Positions 1 to 5,868 are shown, counted from the first letter of the stretch. The stretch: 6,283 nt of DNA from Campylobacteraceae bacterium (GCA_019162915.1 JAFLKZ010000135.1:1-6283); one strand, 5' to 3'. Notes: generated by a model from the letters alone, not told the origin. Program-made: numbers and translations.

Positions 1-183
1 CACGTTGTTTGCATCCATACCTTGCGCGGCTCGAGCCCCATGTTCTGGGCAAAATGTACAACCACCACTACCATCCGCGCTTCGATTAGGACACCCAAAA
101 TCCAAATCCACAGGAATACTAAAAAGCGATTCACCATACTTTTGTATCGTATAATTTTTGTGTGTTAAGTAAGGAAATGTCAT
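1..183 (-). CDS. Radical SAM protein, YhcC-like (TIGR01212-type), N-terminal part
   Basis: This is the first 61 codons of a gene that continues past the left edge of the window. The translation begins MTFPYLTHKNYTIQKYGESL and then shows a cysteine cluster: Cys31 in GCPNR, followed by GGCTFC with Cys42 and Cys45. The CPNR...GGCxFC arrangement is the iron-sulfur/SAM-binding signature of the YhcC-like radical SAM family. It is not the plain CxxxCxxC form, because the first spacing is longer (10 residues). The family is thought to be a radical SAM enzyme of uncertain substrate. The ATG start abuts the stop of the upstream ygbA-like gene (TAG at 186-184, ATG at 183-181). No purine-rich ribosome binding site precedes it, so translation is probably coupled to that gene. 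The family call is confident; the reaction is unknown and the C-terminal part cannot be judged. Confidence 0.85.
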   Translation of the reverse strand, partial: MTFPYLTHKNYTIQKYGESLFSIPVDLDFGCPNRSADGSGGCTFCPEHGARAAQGMDANNV

Positions 184-531
184 CTATTTGGAGAAGAGTT
201 TTCGTATTTTGGTAAGCCCTAAACGCATACCACTGTACATCATAATGCCTGCTATTTTTTTCCACATCGACTTTTCATAACACGGATTTGGACATTTTCG
301 ACAACTTGGTTTTTCTACGTGCGGACAATTTTGAAGTCGCTCATACGAGTACAATAATGTATTTTCACAGGCCTCGCACAGATGATAAGAAAGTTCATAA
401 GGAATGGCATTTTCAAAGCTTACATGTAAAACTTTGGCACTCTTTAACTGTCCATCATGCTTCTGCTCACAATAAAGAGCGATAAAACGATGCAGAGTTA
501 CAGTATCTTCGACTAATTTTTTTTGGGTCAT
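184..531 (-). CDS. ygbA: YgbA-family protein (nitrous oxide-stimulated promoter family)
   Basis: A 115-residue, probably cytoplasmic protein with no signal peptide or membrane segment. The middle holds a dense cysteine pattern: Cys52-x2-Cys55, then Tyr-Glu-Arg, Cys69-Pro, a Lys-Pro pair, Cys77-x2-Cys80 and Cys84-Tyr. This C-x2-C...YxR...CP...C-x2-CP-x2-CY layout is the signature of the YgbA family. In enterobacteria members of this family are induced by nitric oxide and controlled by NsrR. The cysteines suggest a metal or iron-sulfur site, which is inference. The protein is basic at the C terminus (GLTKIRKLFSK). The ATG at 531 is preceded by a moderate AAGAAG-type site. The gene has its own TATAAT promoter and is directly coupled to the downstream radical SAM gene. 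Its biochemical function is not established. Confidence 0.87.
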   Translation of the reverse strand: MTQKKLVEDTVTLHRFIALYCEQKHDGQLKSAKVLHVSFENAIPYELSYHLCEACENTLLYSYERLQNCPHVEKPSCRKCPNPCYEKSMWKKIAGIMMYSGMRLGLTKIRKLFSK

Positions 532-568
532 GGACGTTCTTCTTTGGATGACATAAATTTGAGAAGTT

Positions 569-597
569 ATTATAAGACAAGAAGGCTTACATGTAAA
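569..597 (-). promoter_or_regulatory. Sigma70-like promoter for ygbA and the radical SAM gene
   Basis: Read on the minus strand, TTTACA (597 to 592) and TATAAT (574 to 569) are separated by exactly 17 bases. The -35 differs from consensus at one position and the -10 is perfect. Transcription would start about 35 bases ahead of the ygbA ATG at 531. The -35 box is half of the palindrome TTACATGTAA at 587-596, which also spans the stop codon of the upstream yeiH gene. A regulator binding that palindrome would therefore sit on the -35 box. Confidence 0.65.
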
Positions 598-1612
598 GCG
601 TACAAAGCTTAGTAATAAAAAATCCTCCGACTATCAACCAGATAAATAAAATCAAAGCCAACAACATCGCTTTTCCGCCTACCCCTTTGAATTTAGACAA
701 ACTCGTTTCCATACCAAGCGCACTCATCGCCATAGTGAGGATAAAAGTATCGATAGTATTAATATGCTCGATGATTTCAAAAGAGAGAAGATTAAGTGAG
801 TTAAATCCTGCAACAACGATAAAAAAGACGGCGAACCAAGGAATTATCATCTTTTGATGACTTTTGGCTCCAGAAATTTTAGAGAGTAAAAGACCAAGAG
901 TGAGTAAAACGGGCACCAACAACATCACACGAATCATCTTAACGATAACGGCGTTACTTGCGACCTCATCACCAATGGCACTTCCTGCACCTACGACTTG
1001 TGCCACTTCATGAATCGTCGCACCAATGTAAATTCCCTGCGTTTTCAAATCAAATGGAACCCAACCTAATTGATACACCAGAGGATACAAAAACATTGCC
1101 ACTGTTCCAAAAAGAACTACCGTTCCGACCGCCACCGCACTTTTGTAAGCCTCGTTTTTAAGAACACCTTCCATAGCAAGAACAGCTGCTGCACCGCAAA
1201 TAGCACTTCCCGCACTGGTTAAAAGAGCTGTTTCAAAGTCGAGTTTCAACACTTTTACGCCAATAAAATAACCCAATACCAAAGTCAGCGTGACAACCAA
1301 TACACTCGCAGCAAAACCAGAAATCCCAACACTGGCAATTTGCGTAAACGTAATACGAAATCCATATAAGATAATGCCCAATCTCAAAAGCGTTTTAGTG
1401 CAAAATTGTATACCTTTTTCCCAACCTTTCGGTAAATATTGACGCAGTGAGTTAGCATAAACCATCCCAAGAACAATGCCTATGACCAAAGGGGATATAG
1501 CTAAATGTTTAAAAAAGTTGAGCTGTGAAAAAGCAAGGGCGATAGAAGAGAGGAGTGCTACAAAGAAAATTCCTTTAAGCGTCAAAAATCGATTGTTTTT
1601 ACTAAATGCCAC
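587..1612 (-). CDS. yeiH: YeiH-family membrane protein, putative sulfate exporter family transporter
   Basis: A 341-residue polytopic inner-membrane protein whose length is normal for the YeiH family (Pfam Cons_hypoth698). About ten hydrophobic segments can be seen, including residues 13-30, 39-55, 95-120, 158-182, 226-244, 258-276 and 316-338. Family-typical stretches are RLGIILYGFRI (76-86), GSAICGAAAV (135-144) with a conserved Cys139, and ATIHEVAQVVGAG (198-210) with His201, Glu202 and Gln205. The name 'putative sulfate exporter' is a family label; the substrate is not proven. The start is GTG at 1612-1610, preceded by an AAAGGG ribosome binding site. An in-frame stop just upstream excludes a longer form. 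It lies 90 bases downstream of tsdA on the same strand, so a role with sulfur compounds is plausible. Its stop codon overlaps the ygbA promoter. Confidence 0.9.
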   Translation of the reverse strand: MAFSKNNRFLTLKGIFFVALLSSIALAFSQLNFFKHLAISPLVIGIVLGMVYANSLRQYLPKGWEKGIQFCTKTLLRLGIILYGFRITFTQIASVGISGFAASVLVVTLTLVLGYFIGVKVLKLDFETALLTSAGSAICGAAAVLAMEGVLKNEAYKSAVAVGTVVLFGTVAMFLYPLVYQLGWVPFDLKTQGIYIGATIHEVAQVVGAGSAIGDEVASNAVIVKMIRVMLLVPVLLTLGLLLSKISGAKSHQKMIIPWFAVFFIVVAGFNSLNLLSFEIIEHINTIDTFILTMAMSALGMETSLSKFKGVGGKAMLLALILFIWLIVGGFFITKLCTLYM

Positions 1613-1635
1613 TGATGCCCTTTAAAATTTTCATA

Positions 1636-1659
1636 ATCATATAACTTTTATCATAAAAG
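1636..1659 (-). promoter_or_regulatory. Possible yeiH promoter with palindrome
   Basis: The gap ahead of yeiH contains two minus-strand TATGAT hexamers (1641-1636 and 1655-1650) that could serve as -10 boxes. The second lies inside the odd palindrome CTTTTATCATAAAAG (1645-1659; 7-base arms around one base). No convincing -35 is present, which is normal for this group of bacteria. The AT-rich sequence makes this a tentative call. Confidence 0.3.
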
Positions 1660-1669
1660 AGCAGGAGAG

Positions 1670-1694
1670 ATGGCAGATAACGTGCATCTGCCAT
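1670..1694 (-). terminator. Hairpin downstream of tsdA, probable weak terminator
   Basis: A perfect 9-base inverted repeat, ATGGCAGAT (1670-1678) and ATCTGCCAT (1686-1694), has a 7-base loop and begins 8 bases past the tsdA stop codon. The following minus-strand sequence is pyrimidine-rich (CTCTCCTGCTCTTTT) rather than a clean T run. It may terminate only partly, or act as a 3' stabilising hairpin that allows read-through into yeiH. Confidence 0.55.
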
Positions 1695-1702
1695 GAGAGA
1701 AT

Positions 1703-2701
1703 CTAATTTTTAGCAGGAATAATGATGCCTTTGTAAGGACCAAATTTATGTTGATGACGTGTTTTATCATCCATGTACGGAGCAATATCGCTATCCGGAA
1801 CTTTCACTTTCACATCAGTAAAATCATTTTCTCTACCTGCTTTAACCGTGCGTGGTTTATCATAATTGTTAATGTAGGCGGCTACATCATAAGCTTGGGC
1901 ATCTGTGAGAATACGGTTGTGATTGCTAGCACCCAAAGGCATATTGGCGACTATCCAATCAGCCGCACGAATCACCCTAAACATTCCAGCACCCGTGTTA
2001 TAACTATCTTTTCCCCAAAGTGCTGGGAATTCATAACCATTGGCTTTGCCTTCTCTTTTCACGCCCTCACCATTAACCCCATGACAAGACGCACAATGCT
2101 CTTTATAGACCTTTTCACCTGCTATTGGATCAGCAGCACGACTCATAATCATCTTACGGTCAACTTGAGGAAACTCAGCGCCCGATACTTTGGCACCAAG
2201 CGGGATGCCCTGTCCCAACCAGTACATGTACGTCACGATAGCACGCATCTCTTTGCCATTTTCTGGTAAAGATTTACCATTCATACTACGCTCCATACAG
2301 CCATTTACGCGCTCTTCAATACTACCGATAGTTTCATCTCGGTTACGGTACTGAGGAAAATTGGCATAAGTAGACATAAATGGTCCTGACCACTTTTTGG
2401 TTCCTGCTTCTTGGTGACATGAGGCACATGCAAAGTTATTGCCAGCATATCGCATCTTTTTATCGGCCACTTCTGGTCCAATGTACTTGTACGTTTCACT
2501 TACCAAAGCTTTTCCATAACGAACGGTATCGCCAAATAGATTATTTGGTATATTTTTCTCATCAGGTGCTTGCCAATCTTTAACCGTTATAGGGGTAAAA
2601 CCTCTATCTGAACGCTTATTTAATTCAGCCACATCAAATGCGAAAACGCCCGTCACACACAATGTCATTAAGCTCAATCCTACTTTAGAAATTATTTTCA
2701 T
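1703..2701 (-). CDS. tsdA: TsdA, diheme thiosulfate dehydrogenase / tetrathionate reductase
   Basis: A periplasmic diheme cytochrome c of 332 residues, matching the TsdA family, which interconverts thiosulfate and tetrathionate. Residues 1-21 form a Sec signal peptide (MKIISK, hydrophobic core, cleavage likely after VFA). Heme sites are CASCH at 92-96 and CASCH at 203-207. Cys135 in VNGCMERSMNG lies 39 residues after His96, where TsdA has its unusual distal cysteine ligand to heme 1. Met254 in NMPLG is the likely distal ligand of heme 2, with Met240 as an alternative. Other family features are GPF, WLGQGIPLG, LWGKDSYNTGAGM and DVAAYINN. In Campylobacter jejuni the homologue works mainly as a tetrathionate reductase; direction here cannot be read from sequence. 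Start: ATG at 2701 follows AAGGAG (2713-2708) by six bases. A further in-frame start at 2728 would place nine residues before the signal peptide and is less likely. It is divergent from a signalling operon. Confidence 0.9.
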   Translation of the reverse strand: MKIISKVGLSLMTLCVTGVFAFDVAELNKRSDRGFTPITVKDWQAPDEKNIPNNLFGDTVRYGKALVSETYKYIGPEVADKKMRYAGNNFACASCHQEAGTKKWSGPFMSTYANFPQYRNRDETIGSIEERVNGCMERSMNGKSLPENGKEMRAIVTYMYWLGQGIPLGAKVSGAEFPQVDRKMIMSRAADPIAGEKVYKEHCASCHGVNGEGVKREGKANGYEFPALWGKDSYNTGAGMFRVIRAADWIVANMPLGASNHNRILTDAQAYDVAAYINNYDKPRTVKAGRENDFTDVKVKVPDSDIAPYMDDKTRHQHKFGPYKGIIIPAKN

Positions 2702-2723
2702 GCCCAACTCCTTATTTTTTATA

Positions 2724-2756
2724 ATCATAGTCTTTCTCTGTCAATCGAATGTCAAT
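2724..2756 (-). promoter_or_regulatory. tsdA promoter region with OmpR-type direct repeat
   Basis: On the minus strand ATTGACA occurs twice, at 2756-2750 and 2745-2739, giving TTGACA-N5-TTGACA with an 11-base period (one helical turn). This is the usual geometry of a binding site for an OmpR/PhoP-family regulator dimer. A -10-like TATGAT lies at 2729-2724, nine bases downstream of the second repeat. That spacing is too short for the repeat to be an ordinary -35, but it suits an activator replacing one. Predicted transcription would start about 15 bases before the tsdA ATG. The regulator encoded at 3760 is the obvious candidate to bind here, by inference. Confidence 0.55.
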
Positions 2757-2777
2757 TTTACGCCCCTACTTTTAAGG

Positions 2778-2783
2778 TATAAT
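2778..2783 (+). promoter_or_regulatory. -10 box of the sensor/regulator/kinase operon
   Basis: A perfect TATAAT preceded by GG lies 38 bases upstream of the predicted sensor start at 2816. No good -35 hexamer lies 16-18 bases upstream, only T-rich sequence. The direct repeat at 2739-2756 ends 21 bases upstream, so the same regulator could act on its own operon. The box is framed by the inverted repeat CTTTTAA (2769-2775) and TTAAAAG (2785-2791). Confidence 0.6.
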
Positions 2784-2802
2784 TTTAAAAGAACGCTAAT
2801 AA

Positions 2803-2818
2803 AAAAGGAGTTTGCATC
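2803..2818 (+). promoter_or_regulatory. Ribosome binding site that decides the ATC start
   Basis: AAAAGGAG at 2803-2810 is a strong Shine-Dalgarno followed by five bases (TTTGC) and then ATC at 2816. The nearby TTG at 2812 is in another frame and reaches TAA at 2827-2829 after five codons, so it cannot start the sensor. The signal therefore points to ATC as the translated start, or to a lost ATG. Confidence 0.6.
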
Positions 2819-3763
2819 AAAACAATTAAAGCTTTTGCCCTTTTTTTTGGACTTTTTTTTATTGCTATCCTCATTCTAGGCTTTTTAATTTATAGAGCTA
2901 ACCACAATCTTTACATTGAAGACAGTAAAAATAGTGTGGAAAGCGTCCTCTCACTCACACAAGAACTCATCGCACATGAAAAACAACTTTCCCTCAGTGT
3001 CGCTTTGATGATTTCCCAAAATGAAGAGCTCAAAAAAGACTATCTTCATAATGATAGACAACATGCTTTTGAAACCATTCAAAAAGAAATTGAAAAAGTA
3101 AAACAATACCTTCAAATTGAAAATCTCGACATTCAACTGCACACTAAAGATGCCAAATCCTTTGTAAAAAGCTGGGATTTTGAAACGTATGGAGACGATT
3201 TATCGCCTTTTAGAAAAGGCATTATGCTCGTACAGCAAAACAAACTTCCTCTCGTTTCTATTGAGCTTGGAAAACGACTTAATATCAAAGCACTCTGCCC
3301 TATTTTTGATAAAGATGTTTATTTAGGGTCGCTAGAAGTGATTATGGGGTTTGATGAAATTGCTCAAAAATTGAAAAATAAAAAGATACATTTTTTAGTC
3401 CTGATGGACAAAGAGTTTTTGCAGATAGGAGAATGGATGAAAGATTTGGAGCAAATCAACCACTATGTTGTCGTGAACAATAGCTGTGCGCAAAACTGTC
3501 AAGAAATTTTGACATCCGTCATTTCAAAACCTACTTTAGAAGAGGGATTTGCGAGAAAAGAAGGCTTTTTATTTGGATTTACCCCTCTTTTTGACATCGA
3601 TGCCCTACGCGTTGGATACATCGGAATTTGGTTTAATGAGTCGTTACTCAAAGAATCATTACTCCTTCGAGCCACCCTTGCGCCCAATGCAAAACCTTTA
3701 CATGTAAACGATATCAATACACTCAAAACATTTGATACGCAAAGAGAGATTATCATACGATGA
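2816..3763 (+). CDS. Membrane-anchored Cache-type sensor protein without output domain (start ATC)
   Basis: Read from 2816 the protein has 315 residues. A short basic N terminus (KTIKA) is followed by one membrane helix at about residues 6-26, then a large extracytoplasmic domain with no kinase, methyl-accepting or cyclase output. The region DIQLHTKDAKSFVKSW (105-120), GDDLSPFR ending at Arg133, and later KDVYLGSLEVIMGF resemble double-Cache (dCache_3-like) ligand-binding domains. Cys224 and Cys228 form a C-x3-C pair. The frame is open upstream with no ATG, GTG or TTG before GTG at 2936. That GTG would remove the membrane anchor and has no ribosome binding site. AAAAGGAG (2803-2810) sits five bases before ATC AAA at 2816, exactly where an ATG would be expected. 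The stop overlaps the regulator start (ATGA, 3760-3763). It probably feeds the adjacent kinase in a three-component system; the ligand is unknown. Confidence 0.75.
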   Translation: MKTIKAFALFFGLFFIAILILGFLIYRANHNLYIEDSKNSVESVLSLTQELIAHEKQLSLSVALMISQNEELKKDYLHNDRQHAFETIQKEIEKVKQYLQIENLDIQLHTKDAKSFVKSWDFETYGDDLSPFRKGIMLVQQNKLPLVSIELGKRLNIKALCPIFDKDVYLGSLEVIMGFDEIAQKLKNKKIHFLVLMDKEFLQIGEWMKDLEQINHYVVVNNSCAQNCQEILTSVISKPTLEEGFARKEGFLFGFTPLFDIDALRVGYIGIWFNESLLKESLLLRATLAPNAKPLHVNDINTLKTFDTQREIIIR

Positions 3764-4419
3764 AAATACTTTTATTGGAAGATGATTACACATATAAAGA
3801 GAGCATCAAAGAGTTTCTTGAAGAGATGGGATATGAGGTCGATGATTTTGAAAATGGGCAAAACGCGTTAGATGCTATCTATGAGAAGTCCTATGATCTT
3901 TTATTGCTTGATATTAGAGTACCTGAAATCGATGGATATGAAATTCTAAAGACTGTAAGGAAAGCCAAAATAGACGTTCCCATCATTTTTATCACTTCTC
4001 TAACGGATATTAACAATTTAAGCCTTGGCTATGAACTAGGCTGTAATGACTATATTCGAAAGCCATTTTCGCTCAAAGAGCTTAAATATAGAGTTTCACA
4101 AACCATCAGTAGTTACCATCTTCACACAACGCTTGAGTCTATTTCCTTACAAGATGGTTATTCTTATACCATTGCCAATAGTGCTCTTTCCTATCATGGT
4201 GATGACATTATGCTGAGTAGCTATGAAAAAAAACTTATTTTTTTATTAGTGAAAAATAGAGGGAATTTTATCTCTGTGGAAACCATCAAAGACTATGTTT
4301 GGGATGGAAGGGAAGTAGGCGACACGGATATCAGAATGGCTATTAAAAAAATTCGTGATAAAACAGATAAAACTTTGATACTAACTGCCAAAGGGATTGG
4401 ATATAAAATTGAGAAATGA
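3760..4419 (+). CDS. OmpR-family response regulator
   Basis: A 219-residue two-domain transcription regulator of normal length. The receiver domain (about 1-115) has all expected residues: acidic pair Asp8 and Asp9 in LLEDD, phosphoacceptor Asp51 in LLLLDIRVPEIDG, Thr79 in IIFITS, and Lys101 in IRKPF. The C-terminal domain (about 125-217) is a winged helix of the OmpR/PhoB type, with SSYEKKLIFLLVKNRG, VWDG, a recognition-helix region DIRMAIKKIRDK and the final GIGYKIE hairpin. The ATG overlaps the stop of the sensor gene in ATGA, and its own ribosome binding site is weak, so translation is probably coupled. Such regulators bind direct repeats with about 11-base periodicity, and one such repeat lies between this operon and tsdA. 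Its target genes are inferred, not shown. Confidence 0.93.
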   Translation: MKILLLEDDYTYKESIKEFLEEMGYEVDDFENGQNALDAIYEKSYDLLLLDIRVPEIDGYEILKTVRKAKIDVPIIFITSLTDINNLSLGYELGCNDYIRKPFSLKELKYRVSQTISSYHLHTTLESISLQDGYSYTIANSALSYHGDDIMLSSYEKKLIFLLVKNRGNFISVETIKDYVWDGREVGDTDIRMAIKKIRDKTDKTLILTAKGIGYKIEK

Positions 4420-5557
4420 AACCAAAAATGCGTTTATATTTGCGACTATTTTTACGTTACTAACCCTTCTGGTTGTTTCTTTTCCTATCTTGAACTACTT
4501 TTCGCTCTCTCTTCGTTTTAGCGAAGTCAACCAAGAAGTTCAAATGCGTCTCCACGCGCAAGAAATAGCCAATACTATCTCACAAATTTCACCTATTCAA
4601 AAAGTTTTTTTATTTCCTCGCTCCATTATCTATAAAACGGCTCTTCTTGATAGCAACAATCAGACAATTTTTTCACTTATTCCTGAAGAATTACCCTATT
4701 TTTCAAATGATGAGTACATCAAACAAGGTGCTTTTCTTTTTTATAAATATCCACTTCTTCCCAATCCACTCCATGCAAAATTCTTAATTGTTCAAAAAGA
4801 GCTCTCTTATAGTCAAGTTATCTTTGATATTTTAGTGATTATCGGGGTTGTTTTAATTGGAATTTTTATTATCTCTTATCTCATCATTAAATCTTTACTC
4901 AAGCCCTACATTGAAACGTCCACACGTATGAATAATTTTTTTGATGATGTCATGCATGAGCTCAAAACGCCCCTTGGTATCATGCAACTCAACATTGAGG
5001 GTCTCTCATCCAAATATAAAGACAAACGACTCAATCGCTCTTTAGCTGCATTGAGTACACTTTCTACTTTATATGACGATTTGGAATACCTCATTAAGAA
5101 TAAAACGATTACGTATACGACAGAACAACTCAACTTTTCTACTTTTTTAGAAGATCGCATCAGTTATTTTGACGCCCTAAGTTCGTCTAAAGAGATAGAA
5201 CTTATCTCCTCGATACAAAAAAATATCTTTATCACCATGAATAGAGTTGAACTTCAACGAGTCATTGACAATAACATCACCAATGCTATCAAATACTCTT
5301 ATCCTAAACATCCTATTTATATTAGTTTAACGCAAGAAAATAATACTATTTTATTTAAAGTGAAAGACGAAGGTGTAGGAATTAAGGAACTTGATAAAAT
5401 TTTTATGAGACATTATAGAGGTGATATTTTCAAAGGTGGATTTGGAATAGGACTGAGTATTGTGAAAAGTATATGTGAAAAATATTTTATTAAAATTGAA
5501 GTGGTTTCAAAAGAAAAAGAAGGAAGTGAGTTTTTGTATATTTTTGAGAGTAGATAA
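4409..5557 (+). CDS. Sensor histidine kinase (HisKA / HATPase_c)
   Basis: A 382-residue inner-membrane kinase, partner of the preceding regulator. Transmembrane helix 1 is at about residues 8-31, a periplasmic domain of roughly 105 residues follows, and helix 2 is at about 137-161. The dimerisation domain carries the phosphorylated His183 in MHELKTPL. The catalytic domain has an N box around Asn288-Asn292 (NNITNAIKYS), a G1 box DEGVGI from Asp320 and a G2 box GGFGIGLSIVK from Gly343, so it looks active. There is no HAMP, PAS or recognisable Cache domain; signal input may come from the separate sensor at 2816. The gene has no ATG start. TTG at 4409, overlapping the regulator by 11 bases, is chosen because weak GGAT lies six bases upstream. 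TTG at 4397 is the alternative and would add four residues. Confidence 0.92.
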   Translation: MRNETKNAFIFATIFTLLTLLVVSFPILNYFSLSLRFSEVNQEVQMRLHAQEIANTISQISPIQKVFLFPRSIIYKTALLDSNNQTIFSLIPEELPYFSNDEYIKQGAFLFYKYPLLPNPLHAKFLIVQKELSYSQVIFDILVIIGVVLIGIFIISYLIIKSLLKPYIETSTRMNNFFDDVMHELKTPLGIMQLNIEGLSSKYKDKRLNRSLAALSTLSTLYDDLEYLIKNKTITYTTEQLNFSTFLEDRISYFDALSSSKEIELISSIQKNIFITMNRVELQRVIDNNITNAIKYSYPKHPIYISLTQENNTILFKVKDEGVGIKELDKIFMRHYRGDIFKGGFGIGLSIVKSICEKYFIKIEVVSKEKEGSEFLYIFESR

Positions 5558-5590
5558 AAAAAAAGGGAGAGAAGATAAATCTTCTCTCCC
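5556..5590 (-). terminator. Strong intrinsic terminator of the cold-shock gene
   Basis: A perfect 12-base inverted repeat, GGGAGAGAAGAT (5565-5576) and ATCTTCTCTCCC (5579-5590), is bordered on the left by nine A residues (5556-5564). On the minus strand this gives a GC-containing hairpin followed by nine T, a textbook terminator 7 bases past the cold-shock stop codon. On the plus strand the same stem begins just after the kinase stop but lacks a T run, so it may only weakly end the kinase operon. Confidence 0.88.
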
Positions 5591-5597
5591 TAACGAA

Positions 5598-5813
5598 TTA
5601 CAATGCTGTAACGTTCTCTGCTTGTGGGCCTTTTTCGCCTTCGCCTAGTTCATAAGTTACTCTTTGACCTTCATTCAAAGATACACGACCGTATCCTGAT
5701 TTGTTGATTTGACGAAAGTGGACGAATACGTCTTTACTGCCATCGTTTGGTTGAATAAATCCAAAACCTTTTTCGCCGTTGAACCATTTAACTGTTCCCT
5801 CTAATAATGCCAT
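5598..5813 (-). CDS. Cold-shock protein (CspA family)
   Basis: A 71-residue single cold-shock domain, full length for the family. It binds single-stranded RNA or DNA and typically acts as an RNA chaperone. The two nucleic-acid-binding motifs are intact: RNP1 KGFGFI (residues 15-20) and RNP2 VFVHF (29-33), with the usual start GTVKWFNGEKG and end GPQAENV. After RNP2 the sequence is RQIN where many CspA proteins have SAI. The ATG at 5813 follows AGGAG by about six bases. It is convergent with the kinase operon and functionally unrelated to it. Whether it is cold-induced cannot be told from sequence. Confidence 0.96.
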   Translation of the reverse strand: MALLEGTVKWFNGEKGFGFIQPNDGSKDVFVHFRQINKSGYGRVSLNEGQRVTYELGEGEKGPQAENVTAL

Positions 5814-5835
5814 AAAATGCTCCTGTGTAAAAAAT

Positions 5836-5868
5836 ACACCCCATTGCTGTGGTGTGGTCGAAAATATA
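5836..5868 (-). promoter_or_regulatory. Candidate promoter and 5' leader hairpin of the cold-shock gene
   Basis: On the minus strand TATATT (5868-5863) is a possible -10 box, giving a leader of about 43 bases. The inverted repeat ACACC (5836-5840) and GGTGT (5851-5855), extended inward by CA/TG across one mismatch, would then form a hairpin at the very 5' end of the transcript. The SD AGGAG remains outside it. A second candidate -10, TAAAAT at 5894-5889, would give a leader of about 70 bases. Confidence 0.3.

Noticed and set aside
1748..2269. Long plus-strand open frame of 173 codons opposite tsdA
   Set aside because: It is antisense to a gene with two heme motifs and clear family signatures. 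The translation has no recognisable motif, and the frame is open only as a by-product of tsdA codon usage.
2702..2728. tsdA starting nine codons earlier at 2728
   Set aside because: The ATG at 2701 has an ideal AAGGAG spacing and begins a standard signal peptide. The longer form would be translated across that ribosome binding site and would overlap the predicted -10.
3499..3756. Minus-strand open frame of 85 codons inside the sensor gene
   Set aside because: It lies wholly within the real coding frame, with no ribosome binding site or family motif.
2936..3763. Sensor gene starting at GTG 2936
   Set aside because: No ribosome binding site precedes it, and it discards an in-frame membrane anchor that lies directly behind a strong Shine-Dalgarno.
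4906..5160. Minus-strand open frame of 84 codons opposite the kinase H-box
   Set aside because: It is antisense to the conserved HELKTPL region; no independent coding evidence.
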